From NCBI GenBank assembly GCA_030377965.1, contig JAUCGE010000016.1:1-43066 (forward strand): a stretch of DNA of 43,066 bases. The letters run 5' to 3'. The notes beneath the pieces were generated by a model. That model searched no databases. It was not told where the DNA came from and saw only the letters and a program-made list of their open reading frames with translations. The stretch is from Desulfobacterales bacterium HSG16. Lineage in GTDB: Bacteria > Desulfobacterota > Desulfobacteria > Desulfobacterales > HSG16. Shown here piece after piece: positions 34,447 through 43,066 of the stretch. The position numbers and the translations under genes were made by a program. Position 1 is the first letter of the stretch; each line of letters begins with the position of its first letter.

Positions 34447-36525
34447 TTATTTTTCCGTAACAGCCTTCAGGCTGAGGCGAATTTTTCCATCCCTTCCAAT
34501 TTCAAGAACTTTTACGCTTATTTCATCACCTTCGTTAACCACATCGGTAACCTTTTTGACCCGCTGATGTGACAACTGGGAGATATGAACGAGGCCGTCT
34601 GTTCCGGGAACCAACTGGACAAAGGCTCCGAAATCTGTAGTTTTCACTACCTTGCCTTTATAAATAGCTCCAGCTTCAGGTACCATAGTCAATTCATCTA
34701 TTCTGGCTTTTGCTGCATCAGATTCTTCCTGTGAAGCTGCTGCAATCTTGACCATGCCCGAATCATCAATCTCGATTTTGGTATTTGTCTCTGACTGGAT
34801 AGACCTGATCATTTTTCCACCAGGCCCGATTATATCACGGATCTTGTCAGGATTGACCTTGATAGATATAATTTTAGGAGCATAAGGAGATATTTCATCT
34901 CTGGACTCTTGTAAAGTTTCGAGCATTTTGTCCAGAATATGGAGTCTGCCTGCTTTGGCCTGCTCAAGAGCTTTTGTGAGGATATCTTTGCTCAATTCTT
35001 TGATTTTGATATCCATTTGAAGAGCGGTGATTCCATTTTTTGTTCCTGCCACCTTGAAATCCATATCACCGAAATGATCTTCATCACCAAGAATATCGGT
35101 CAGAATCGCAACCTGATCATCTTCTTTTACAAGCCCCATAGCAATACCTGAAACAGGGTCGGTAATCGGAATACCACCGTCCATAAGAGCTAAAATACCG
35201 GAGCAGATCGTACCCATAGATGATGATCCGTTCGATTCCATGACTTCTGAAACCAGACGGATGGTATAGTCGAATTCTTCTTTGGGAGGCAGAACTTTTT
35301 CAATGGCTCGCGCGGCTAGTCCGCCGTGGCCGATATCTCTGCGGCTCGGACCGCCCATACGTTTTGTTTCCCCTACTGAATAAGGCGGGAAATTATAGTG
35401 GAGCATGAACTGCTTGTGTTCTTCTCCGCTCAAAGTCTCTATTCTTTGTTCGTCCTGGCCGGAGCCGATGGTCAAAACACCGAGAACCTGTGTTTCACCC
35501 CGTGTAAAAAGAGCGCTTCCGTGGGGTCTTGGGAGAATTCCGGCTTCACAGGTGATAGGTCGTACCTCATCGAATTTACGATTGTCAATGCGGCGTCCGT
35601 CCTTTAAAATCATGTCACGGCAAAGTTGTTTTTTCAGAGCGCCGAAAATATTTTTGGCATCGTCTGTCATGCCATCATATTCTTCGCCAAGCCCTTCCAC
35701 GATCTCTGATTTGAGTTCGCTTATGGCCTTGCCTCGATCCATTTTGCCGGGAACAACAAGACATTCTTTCAATTGTTCGGTTGCACGGGTCTCTATAAGT
35801 TTTACCAGCTCCTCATTCTGTTCGATAACATTGACAGCTCGTTTGGCCAGTCCTGCTTTTTCCTTGAGCTGAAGCTGAATATCGATAATGGGCTGGATGG
35901 ACTCATGTCCGAAAAAGATAGCATCCAGCATCTCTTTTTCGCTGACCATATTTCCGCCGCCTTCAACCATTACCACACCAGTTTTAGATCCCGCAATAAT
36001 GACGTTTATATCACATTGTTCGATCTGGCTGAGGGTCGGATTCGCTACCAGTTTTCCGTCAATGCGTCCTACTCGAATTCCGGCAATAGGCCCTTCAAAA
36101 GGGATGTCCGATATTTCGAGGGCAGCGGATGCGCCGATCATGGCTAGGATATCAGGGTCATTTTCGTAGTCCATGGAAAGGACTGTAGCAATAATCTGCG
36201 TTTCCGAACGATACCCTTTAGCAAAAAGGGGTCTTAAAGGCCGGTCTATAAGACGGGCTGTCAAGGTTTCTTTCTCGCTCGGACGTCCGATTTCACGCCT
36301 GAAATAATTCCCGGGAATCCTGCCAGCTGCGTATATTTTTTCCTGATATTCGACAGTCAGGGGCAGAAAATCGATTGCCTTTTCCTGCTTCGATCCCACG
36401 ACCGTAACCAGTACGATGGTTTCTCCGTACTGTACCACAACGGAACCAGAAGCCTGTTTAGCTACTTTTCCGGTGCTGATAGTCAAGGGTCTGCCCCCGA
36501 TATCTGCCTTTAATATATATTCCAT
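34447..36525 (-). CDS. pnp: Polyribonucleotide nucleotidyltransferase (PNPase)
   Basis: The 692-residue protein has two RNase PH-like domains ([13 protein letters not shown] and [10 protein letters not shown] in the second), a KH domain ([13 protein letters not shown]) and an S1 domain ([16 protein letters not shown]). It degrades RNA 3' to 5' using phosphate. It follows rpsO, with a 162-base spacer holding a long stem-loop. Confidence 0.98.
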   Translation of the reverse strand: MEYILKADIGGRPLTISTGKVAKQASGSVVVQYGETIVLVTVVGSKQEKAIDFLPLTVEYQEKIYAAGRIPGNYFRREIGRPSEKETLTARLIDRPLRPLFAKGYRSETQIIATVLSMDYENDPDILAMIGASAALEISDIPFEGPIAGIRVGRIDGKLVANPTLSQIEQCDINVIIAGSKTGVVMVEGGGNMVSEKEMLDAIFFGHESIQPIIDIQLQLKEKAGLAKRAVNVIEQNEELVKLIETRATEQLKECLVVPGKMDRGKAISELKSEIVEGLGEEYDGMTDDAKNIFGALKKQLCRDMILKDGRRIDNRKFDEVRPITCEAGILPRPHGSALFTRGETQVLGVLTIGSGQDEQRIETLSGEEHKQFMLHYNFPPYSVGETKRMGGPSRRDIGHGGLAARAIEKVLPPKEEFDYTIRLVSEVMESNGSSSMGTICSGILALMDGGIPITDPVSGIAMGLVKEDDQVAILTDILGDEDHFGDMDFKVAGTKNGITALQMDIKIKELSKDILTKALEQAKAGRLHILDKMLETLQESRDEISPYAPKIISIKVNPDKIRDIIGPGGKMIRSIQSETNTKIEIDDSGMVKIAAASQEESDAAKARIDELTMVPEAGAIYKGKVVKTTDFGAFVQLVPGTDGLVHISQLSHQRVKKVTDVVNEGDEISVKVLEIGRDGKIRLSLKAVTEK

Positions 36526-36627
36526 TTATATCTCCTGCAAACTAAGCAACTGAAAACAGCAACCGGTTTACACTGTGTAAAGTCCGAAGGTCTCATATGC
36601 CAAGCCTGTTAAATAAAACTTCGGTCA

Positions 36628-36682
36628 TTACCGGCTGCCACCTTGCCAGAAACTTGGCAGGCGGAAAATAATTCGCCGGTAA
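36628..36682 (-). promoter_or_regulatory. Long stem-loop between rpsO and pnp
   Basis: TTACCGGC and GCCGGTAA form a perfect eight-base outer stem. Inside it CTTGCCA pairs with TGGCAGG across a short loop. The structure begins a few bases after the rpsO stop. In enterobacteria the same spacer holds the rpsO terminator and an RNase III site used for pnp autoregulation. A similar role here is inference. Confidence 0.6.
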
Positions 36683-36687
36683 TACTC

Positions 36688-36957
36688 TTATCTTCTCAAT
36701 CCCAGATTTCCGATAATGTTTCTGTAACGCTGTACATTTTTGCTCTTGACGTAATTTAAAAGCCTGCGTCTGCGGCCAACCATAATCAAGAGCCCTCTCC
36801 TGGAATGATGATCTTTCTTGTGTATCTTGAGATGTTCCGTAAGATAGAGAATTCGATGGGTTAAAAGCCCTATCTGAACCTCTGGTGAACCGGTGTCATC
36901 TGCGTGCAGCTTGAATTTTTCGATTAATCCTTTTTTGTCTTCTGTTGTAAAAACCAC
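36688..36957 (-). CDS. rpsO: 30S ribosomal protein S15
   Basis: The 89-residue protein matches S15 throughout: [33 protein letters not shown] and YLKSK-like [12 protein letters not shown]. It binds 16S rRNA early in small-subunit assembly. The start is GTG, preceded by GAGGAGG about ten bases upstream. Confidence 0.98.
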   Translation of the reverse strand: MVFTTEDKKGLIEKFKLHADDTGSPEVQIGLLTHRILYLTEHLKIHKKDHHSRRGLLIMVGRRRRLLNYVKSKNVQRYRNIIGNLGLRR

Positions 36958-37044
36958 TTTCTATCTGCCTCCTCTTTTTAATCAGATTTTATAATCCGGA
37001 ACAATGCCGGAATTTTATGACCCATAGTTCATATCCCTAACACC

Positions 37045-38001
37045 TTATTCCGGAAAAACACAACAATAATCATAAACAGGGCTGTTTTTTTTCTCCTTCA
37101 CAACTGCAAGGAGACGCCTGTTCTCATCAACGACTTTCACAAGCTCGCCAGAGGGTCTTACGTCCACGTTAAAAAGGATGTCCTGTTTTTTTATTGGCAT
37201 CCCGACCATTATCCTGCACGCAAGGTCTTTGTCCGCAGTAGCTTCGGGAATATGGGGAAGAGCTTCTGGCATGGAAATAAGCCGTTCTTCGATTTTTTCC
37301 CGTTTTGTCGGATCATTTATTTCTTCAACAGAAATTGCCTCTGAAATATCGAAACCTGAACTGGCTGTTCTTCTCAGTTTTTTCAAGCATCCGCCGCATC
37401 CGAGCTTTTTTCCTATATCCGAGGCCAGTGTCCGAATATAAGTCCCTGATGAACAAGAAACTTCGAACCGAATTTCAGGCAATTCAATTTTTATGATGTG
37501 CAAACTGTGAATTGTAACTGTTCGAGGCGGTTTTTCAACCGGTTTTCCCTGTCTGGCCAGCTTGTACAAAGGCACGCCATTATGCTTTAAAGCCGAATAA
37601 ACAGGCGGAATCTGGCTGATTTTACCTTTAAATCCGCTGAATACCGATTCGATATGCTCCGAACTCAAGCTGGCCGGGCTGAAACTGTCCGGGCTGAGAT
37701 CGGCACTGGAAGAGTCAATATCGATCCGTGAAATAACACTGCCAGTGATATCCTGGGTATCTGTTTCGATGCCCAGTTCCATAACTCCTTCATATGTTTT
37801 TGAATCGTGTAAAAAAAATTGGGCCAGACGGGTTGCCTGGTTGACACACACCACCATTACACCTGTTGCAAATGGGTCCAGGGTTCCGGTATGCCCTGCT
37901 TTTTTAACTCCTGGTATTCTTTTGACATGAGACACTACAGCAGCGGAACTTATTTTTTCCGGCTTGTCAATTATAAATATACCGCCATCATTTTTTATCA
38001 T
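37045..38001 (-). CDS. truB: tRNA pseudouridine-55 synthase
   Basis: The TruB catalytic motif GHTGTLDPFATGVM with its Asp is present. RIPGVKKAGH, YEGVMELGIETDTQD and CSSGTYIRTLASDIG are also characteristic, and a C-terminal PUA-like domain follows. ATG at 38001 (MIKNDGG) is preferred, with a TTG at 38010 possible. The upstream nrnA gene ends at 38011, so the genes are almost contiguous. It makes pseudouridine in the T-loop of tRNAs. Confidence 0.95.
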   Translation of the reverse strand: MIKNDGGIFIIDKPEKISSAAVVSHVKRIPGVKKAGHTGTLDPFATGVMVVCVNQATRLAQFFLHDSKTYEGVMELGIETDTQDITGSVISRIDIDSSSADLSPDSFSPASLSSEHIESVFSGFKGKISQIPPVYSALKHNGVPLYKLARQGKPVEKPPRTVTIHSLHIIKIELPEIRFEVSCSSGTYIRTLASDIGKKLGCGGCLKKLRRTASSGFDISEAISVEEINDPTKREKIEERLISMPEALPHIPEATADKDLACRIMVGMPIKKQDILFNVDVRPSGELVKVVDENRRLLAVVKEKKNSPVYDYCCVFPE

Positions 38002-38010
38002 AATATCCAA

Positions 38011-39006
38011 TCATATCTTGTTTGCCAAAGTGAGCATTCCGTCTTTTAAATCCGTAATACTCGAATCGAAATTGAAACCTGCGGCCGTCAAATGTCCGCC
38101 TCCTCCGTAAACAGCCGCTATGGATGCAACATCAACGCTGCCATCGGAACGAAGACTGACATGATAATTATGCTTCTTTTTTTTACTTTCCTGCTGTCTG
38201 CCGCTTCTCCAGCATATGGCTTCCTGGATTAATACAGCAACTTTGACATCTTCGATGCGCCTGGCATAATTGATTAATCCATCAACATCTTCCTGCCTTG
38301 TTCCTGTTTCATTGAGCATATCCCGTGTCAGAGTCATCATAGACAATTTACCGTTTGCAGATATTTCAATGGTGTCAAGAGCCAGGTTCAACAATTTGAT
38401 TCTGGCCAGAGAATAGGGGCCATATACATGTCTTGCCACATTGTAGGGGTCTACCCCCAATTCTACCATCTCTTCACAGATTTCAAAAGCAGCCTTGTTG
38501 GTGTTGGAAAAACGGAAAGAGCCGGTATCTGTAAATATTCCGGTATAAATTGATGTTGCTATATCCTGGCTGATGGAAACGCCCATTTTTTTTATCATGT
38601 GATAAACGATCTGGGAAGCTGCACAGGCCCGTATATCTATATATTGCAAATCACCGAATTCGGTGTTAGTAATATGATGATCAACATTTATGACAACAGG
38701 GATTTGAGATATATAACTGGAGGCTTGTTCTCCCACCCTGTCAAGATCGCTGCAATCAAGAATCAGGGCAGTATCATATCCGCATAGGTTATCCGGTTCG
38801 AGTATAGCGGTAATCCTGTCCACACCCGGCAGGAAACGATACACTGCCGGAATCGGGCTTTCATTGAAGAATGTAACCTGCTTGTTCATGGTCTCAAGAC
38901 AGAGTCCGGCCGCGATAAGTGAGCCAAGGGCATCACCGTCCGGTTTTACATGAGAAGCGACGAGCAATCGCCCGCTTTTTTCCAAATGCGCGATTATCTT
39001 TTCCAT
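38011..39006 (-). CDS. nrnA: Bifunctional oligoribonuclease / PAP phosphatase NrnA
   Basis: The 331-residue DHH/DHHA1 protein has metal-binding motifs SHVKPDGDALGS and INVDHHITN, and the C-terminal YGGGGHLTAAGF substrate loop. NrnA degrades short oligoribonucleotides and dephosphorylates 3'-phosphoadenosine 5'-phosphate. Its position between rbfA and truB is conserved in many bacteria. Confidence 0.95.
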   Translation of the reverse strand: MEKIIAHLEKSGRLLVASHVKPDGDALGSLIAAGLCLETMNKQVTFFNESPIPAVYRFLPGVDRITAILEPDNLCGYDTALILDCSDLDRVGEQASSYISQIPVVINVDHHITNTEFGDLQYIDIRACAASQIVYHMIKKMGVSISQDIATSIYTGIFTDTGSFRFSNTNKAAFEICEEMVELGVDPYNVARHVYGPYSLARIKLLNLALDTIEISANGKLSMMTLTRDMLNETGTRQEDVDGLINYARRIEDVKVAVLIQEAICWRSGRQQESKKKKHNYHVSLRSDGSVDVASIAAVYGGGGHLTAAGFNFDSSITDLKDGMLTLANKI

Positions 39007-39058
39007 GATCTATTCAAAGTATTCGAGTCTGCCAGAGCATCTGAAATTCGGCAGAAGA

Positions 39059-39463
39059 TCAAAAATCCGACGATTCGTTTTCCCCCTGAACATAATCTGA
39101 AAAAGAGTCTTCATCTTTTTTTACGCTGTTTAGAATGCTATCGATTTTCGCGCCATAATCGAATGACTCGTCATAAAAAAAAGATAACCTGGGCATATAA
39201 CGCAGTCCCAGTTCCCGTGCAAGAACCCGCTTGATGTATCCATGAGCGCTTTCAAAACCTTTTATGGCTTTTTTTACAGCATTATTTTTTCTACCATCTG
39301 GAATGGCAAAATAAATTCTTGCGCTTTTAAGATCACTGGACATGGAAACATCGGTAACAGTAGCCATTTCCAGACGGGGGTCTTTCACTTCCTTTTGAAG
39401 AATATCCGACAATTTCCTTTGAATCTCACCGCCAACTCTGTCGGATCTTGAAAAAGGCTTCAT
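39059..39463 (-). CDS. rbfA: Ribosome-binding factor A
   Basis: The 134-residue protein begins MKPFSRSDRVGGEIQRKLS and has EVKDPRLEMATVTDVSMSSD and the ending LRYMPRLSFFYDESFDYG, all typical of RbfA. It assists maturation of the 30S subunit. Its ATG overlaps the preceding DUF503 stop (ATGA). Confidence 0.96.
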   Translation of the reverse strand: MKPFSRSDRVGGEIQRKLSDILQKEVKDPRLEMATVTDVSMSSDLKSARIYFAIPDGRKNNAVKKAIKGFESAHGYIKRVLARELGLRYMPRLSFFYDESFDYGAKIDSILNSVKKDEDSFSDYVQGENESSDF

Positions 39464-39747
39464 AAATTAACAATCTCCATTTCCGTATCAATTATTTCAG
39501 CAAGCCCTGATGATTCAGCAAAATTGAAAATCTTATCAATCTTGGAATTGATCACATTTCTGCTATTGCCGACCAGGGCGAACCCAATCAGAGCCTTTTG
39601 ATGGACATCATTGAAGCCGACTTCGGCAACCGAAGCATTAAAATTATTACTGATCCGGCTTATGATCGATTTTACGATTTTCCGTTTTCCTTTCAGAGAA
39701 TGGCAATCGTGCAACCTGAATGTAATGAACCCTGTTCCCAGAACCAT
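39460..39747 (-). CDS. DUF503 family protein
   Basis: The 95-residue protein contains HDCHSLKGKRKIVKSI and VAEVGFNDVHQKALIGFALV, characteristic of DUF503 proteins. The family has no firmly established biochemical role but is often found between infB and rbfA, as here. It starts 20 bases after the infB stop and overlaps rbfA by four bases. Confidence 0.92.
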   Translation of the reverse strand: MVLGTGFITFRLHDCHSLKGKRKIVKSIISRISNNFNASVAEVGFNDVHQKALIGFALVGNSRNVINSKIDKIFNFAESSGLAEIIDTEMEIVNL

Positions 39748-39766
39748 AGTTTATAATATTTATTGA

Positions 39767-42700
39767 TTATTCGAGTTCAGGTCGAATTTCTTCCATGTAA
39801 TAGCACTCAATGACATCGACCTGTTTGATATCATTGAAATTTTCGATACCTATACCACATTCGTATCCGCTGGCAACCTCTTTGACATCATCTTTAAAAC
39901 GCCTCAAGGATGATATCTTGCCTTCATAGATGATCACACCATCCCTGATGAGGCGAACGAGCTGCCCTCTTTTGAACTTGCCTTCTGTAACATATGAGCC
40001 TGCAATAGAACCAACTTTGGGTACATGAAATACTTCCCTGATTTCAGCTTTACCCAGAATACGTTCCTCATACTTGGAATCCATCATACCGACTATGGCA
40101 TCTTTAACATCTTTTATTACATTATAAATGACGTTGTAAAACCTCATGTCAACGCCTTCTTCCTGAGCCATAGACTGAACCTTGGAACTAGGTCGGACAT
40201 TGAAGCCGATTATTATGGCATTTGAAACGGTTGCCAGAGAAATGTCCGATTCGGAGACAGTACCTGTTGCGGAATGAGATATCTTGATGCTTACTTCTTC
40301 ATTTGAAAGCTTGATCAGCGAGTCTGCGAGGGCCTCAATAGAACCATGTACATCAGCTTTGATGATGACATTCAGATCCTTGACTTCACCCTCCTGCATC
40401 TGCTCAAAAAGACCTTCCAGGCTCAAACGGCTGCTTTTTGCCAGATCTTTGGACCGTTGCTTCTGGAGCCTGTGCATACTGACCTGCTTGGCACTCTTAT
40501 CATCTTCTACGGCAATCAGCTCATCACCGGCATTCGGTACTCCTGAAAGCCCCTGTATTTCTACCGGCACAGATGGCCCTGCAGTATCTATAGGCATATT
40601 TCTGTCATTCATCATGGCACGGATCTTACCGTAGTGGACTCCGCATACAACCGGCTCGCCGATATTGAGAGTACCCTCCTGCACAAGAATGGTAGCAACC
40701 GGTCCTCTGCCTGTATCAAGCTTGGCTTCTACAACATATCCTATGGCCTGTTTGTCCGGATTAGCTTTCAATTCGAGGACTTCAGCCTGAAGCAGGATCA
40801 TTTCCAGAAGATTGTCGATGCCTGTACCCTGCTTGGCGGAAACTTGAACAAAAATAGTGTCACCACCCCAATCTTCGGACATGAGTCCGTGATCGCTCAA
40901 CTCCCGCTGTACACGGTCAGGTTCAGCATTTGCCTTGTCTATCTTGTTGACAGCAACGATTATCGGCACTTCCGCAGCTCTTGCATGATTTATGGCTTCT
41001 ACAGTCTGGGGCATAACTCCATCATCTGCTGCAACAACAAGCACGACGATATCCGTCACTTTTGCTCCTCTTGCCCGCATGGATGTAAAAGCTTCATGTC
41101 CTGGTGTATCCAGAAAAACGATCTGACCGTTGTCAGCTTCGACATAATATGCGCCAATGTGCTGAGTAATACCGCCAGCCTCGACTTCAGTAACTTTGGT
41201 CTTCCTGATCACATCCAGCAATGATGTTTTACCATGATCCACATGTCCCATGATCGTGACTACCGGAGGTCTTAAGACCATTTTTTCAGGATCATCGCTT
41301 TTCTCTTTCTTCAAGAGCGTGTCTTCTTCAAAAGAAATTCGCTCAACTTCATATTCGAATTCACCTGCTAGAAGAACTGCCGTATCGAAATCAATAGTCT
41401 GATTTACCGTGACCATCATACCCATGCCCATCAGGGTCTTGATCATCTCAGCAGCCTTGATTCCCATCCGTTTTGCCAGTTCCGAAAGTACGATAGTATC
41501 ATCCATCCTGATACGGCGTTTGATGGCTTTAGGTGTAGTGATCTGAGGTTTCTGGGGTTGGGCAGCTTTGCCTTTTGCACCTTTGCGCCCCTTGCGCCCC
41601 CTGCCCCCGACATAGAGAGCGGAACCTTCAACAACCTCTTTCCTTTTAAAGGAAATTTTCTTTTTTGCCCATCGATTGTCTTTTGTTTTTTTCTCTTTTT
41701 TCTTTTTCCGGTCGTCTCGGGCATCAGTTTGAGCATCCGGCATCTGTTTTGGCTGAACCGGGACAGATTGTGGCTGTGCAGCCGACGGTTTTGCCTTTCT
41801 GTCATGCCTTTTTCTTTCCTGATGATGCTTCTTCGGAGCCGGTTTAGTTTCAGACACTGCTGGCTTTTTTACAACTTTTTCAGGAAGTTTAATGATTTTT
41901 GCAGGTGTATCTTTTTTTATCTTTTTAGATTTTTTCCTCGATTTTTTAGGAGGAACCGATTTTTTGGACTCAGGCTCCTGCTTGCTTCTGGGAGGCTTGT
42001 CTGATTTCGAATCTTTATCAGCTTTATCTGTATCGGCTTTCTTCAGGTCAGATTTTTCAGTTTTTTCCGTTTCAAGCTGTTCCGGGGCTTCCGATTTATT
42101 CTGCTCCACAGAATCATTATCTTGTTTTTCTTCCGGAATATCCGAAGAATCTGGCATCTTCTTATCCGATTCTTTCTTCGATTGGCCTTCTGCTAACGGT
42201 TTTACTTCATCTATTTTTTTCACGGTTTCAGGTTCGGTTTTTTTCATATTTTCAGTTTCTGTCTCTTCAGCTTTCTTTTCAACAAATTCTACGGGCTTGA
42301 TTATACGGGCAGGGCTATCTTTTCTCTCCCTTCGCCTTTTCTTCCTGTTACCAGACTTCTTTTTTCCTCGCTTTTTATCTGTCGATTCTTTATCCACAGT
42401 TGTTTTCAAGCCTGTATCTGGTTTGCCATCTGTCTTGAGCGGAGATTCTTCTAACTTTTTTTCTACAGATGATGAGTCTTCTGTTTCCAGCAGATTGTCT
42501 TTGCTCGCCGATCCTTTTCCGGCAGGGGGAACTGGTAAGGGATCAACAGTATTCGTCTCGTCAGATTCAGTTTCAGGGGCAGAGTCTTCCGCATCAAATT
42601 GGTGATCATCATTTTCAGACATATTTTTATTCTTAGGTTTTTTCCGTCTGCGGATCACTGTAGGTTTAACCCGTGTGACTTCAACACCCTCTTTCTTCCC

Positions 42701-42853
42701 AAGAACGTTAGCCTTGATAACGGCAACTACATCATCATCCAGAGAACTCATATGACTCCTTACAGGGATGTTCATTTCCTTCATTTTATTGAGGAGTGCC
42801 TTATTACTCATATTCAGATCCCTGGCAAGTTCATATACTCTGATCTTTGCCAT
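39767..42853 (-). CDS. infB: Translation initiation factor IF-2
   Basis: The 1028-residue protein has an N-terminal IF2_N segment ([19 protein letters not shown]). A very long Lys/Glu/Pro-rich region (about 70-430) follows, with a second IF2_N copy. The GTPase has G1 in [20 protein letters not shown] and VNKID. The C-terminal domains bind initiator tRNA. The spacer makes it longer than the roughly 890 residues of E. coli IF-2. AAGGGGGA precedes the ATG. Confidence 0.97.
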   Translation of the reverse strand: MAKIRVYELARDLNMSNKALLNKMKEMNIPVRSHMSSLDDDVVAVIKANVLGKKEGVEVTRVKPTVIRRRKKPKNKNMSENDDHQFDAEDSAPETESDETNTVDPLPVPPAGKGSASKDNLLETEDSSSVEKKLEESPLKTDGKPDTGLKTTVDKESTDKKRGKKKSGNRKKRRRERKDSPARIIKPVEFVEKKAEETETENMKKTEPETVKKIDEVKPLAEGQSKKESDKKMPDSSDIPEEKQDNDSVEQNKSEAPEQLETEKTEKSDLKKADTDKADKDSKSDKPPRSKQEPESKKSVPPKKSRKKSKKIKKDTPAKIIKLPEKVVKKPAVSETKPAPKKHHQERKRHDRKAKPSAAQPQSVPVQPKQMPDAQTDARDDRKKKKEKKTKDNRWAKKKISFKRKEVVEGSALYVGGRGRKGRKGAKGKAAQPQKPQITTPKAIKRRIRMDDTIVLSELAKRMGIKAAEMIKTLMGMGMMVTVNQTIDFDTAVLLAGEFEYEVERISFEEDTLLKKEKSDDPEKMVLRPPVVTIMGHVDHGKTSLLDVIRKTKVTEVEAGGITQHIGAYYVEADNGQIVFLDTPGHEAFTSMRARGAKVTDIVVLVVAADDGVMPQTVEAINHARAAEVPIIVAVNKIDKANAEPDRVQRELSDHGLMSEDWGGDTIFVQVSAKQGTGIDNLLEMILLQAEVLELKANPDKQAIGYVVEAKLDTGRGPVATILVQEGTLNIGEPVVCGVHYGKIRAMMNDRNMPIDTAGPSVPVEIQGLSGVPNAGDELIAVEDDKSAKQVSMHRLQKQRSKDLAKSSRLSLEGLFEQMQEGEVKDLNVIIKADVHGSIEALADSLIKLSNEEVSIKISHSATGTVSESDISLATVSNAIIIGFNVRPSSKVQSMAQEEGVDMRFYNVIYNVIKDVKDAIVGMMDSKYEERILGKAEIREVFHVPKVGSIAGSYVTEGKFKRGQLVRLIRDGVIIYEGKISSLRRFKDDVKEVASGYECGIGIENFNDIKQVDVIECYYMEEIRPELE

Positions 42854-42958
42854 CTATCCCCCTTATATTAATTTTAGAGTGAAAATCCAAGAATCTTCAC
42901 ATATATCCTCAACTTGTGAATCTTCCATATTTGTCAGTTCATTTTTCTGTCAAACAGT

Positions 42959-43066
42959 TTAACGAACTGCCTTTGAATCCGAGACAGCTTCACTGTCTTC
43001 CAACGTATCTGTCGAATCGTTTTCTTCTTCGACTTCGCCATCGGTTACAGCATCATCGGAAATAAT
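42959..43066 (-). CDS. nusA: C-terminal tail of the gene upstream of infB, probably NusA (partial)
   Basis: Only the last 35 codons and a TAA are in the window, from 43066 down to 42959. The residues are strongly acidic (DGEVEEENDSTDTLEDSE). The position 105 bases upstream of infB, in a standard nusA-infB cluster, makes a NusA tail the best guess. The visible part has no diagnostic motif. Confidence 0.6.
   Translation of the reverse strand: MISDDAVTDGEVEEENDSTDTLEDSEAVSDSKAVR

Noticed and set aside
41892-42605. Ser/Phe-rich open frame on the + strand opposite infB
   Set aside because: It is the complement of the Lys/Glu-rich spacer of IF-2, with no domain of its own.

Overview
This looks like the chromosome of a Gram-negative, diderm, anaerobic bacterium of the Desulfobacterales type (Desulfobacterota). 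The basis is a complete Tol-Pal system, a di-haem cytochrome b succinate dehydrogenase in C-A-B order, bactofilin, a probable selenoprotein of the GrdB type, many receiver-domain proteins and IS21-like debris. The assignment is inferred from gene content and style, not from a database search.

Region 1 (1-8.7 kb, + strand) starts with the 3' end of a DUF1566/Lcl-type gene. Seven receiver (REC) domain proteins follow: an N-terminally truncated hybrid kinase, a lone REC, a membrane hybrid PAS kinase, REC-TM-DUF218, REC-RsbW-like ATPase, REC-kinase with a degenerate ATPase, and REC-HD-GYP. None has a DNA-binding output. The outputs point to c-di-GMP turnover, partner switching and the envelope.

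Region 2 (9.2-19.6 kb, - strand) is an envelope and recombination block. In transcription order it is tolQ-tolR-tolA-tolB-pal-cpoB-ruvC-ruvA-ruvB, then an L,D-transpeptidase, a single-pass membrane protein and a bactofilin. A relic of a PEP-CTERM tail lies just beyond it.

Region 3 (19.8-23.8 kb, + strand) has a YfbR-like HD phosphohydrolase and sdhCAB.

Region 4 (23.8-31.8 kb) is an AT-rich accessory stretch. It holds a broken PIN-toxin gene with an intact small partner, an IS21-like element with internal deletions in istA and istB plus a broken passenger ORF, and a TdeIII-like restriction-modification pair. The endonuclease gene of that pair is split by a complete IS630-type element with perfect 27-bp ends. 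Removing the element and one TA restores a 259-codon frame. A dispersed repeat at about 30.7 kb has an inverted partner at 0.4-0.5 kb. Next comes a GrdB-like gene with an in-frame UGA followed by a SECIS-like hairpin.

Region 5 (32.0-43.07 kb, - strand) is the conserved nusA-infB-DUF503-rbfA-nrnA-truB-rpsO-pnp cluster, continuing into an M16 protease, dut and a lipoprotein. A long stem-loop separates rpsO from pnp.

The most rewarding items are the predicted selenoprotein with its hairpin, the receiver cluster with its REC-TM-DUF218 fusion, the transposon-split endonuclease, and the L,D-transpeptidase/bactofilin operon. No RNA gene or CRISPR array was recognised.
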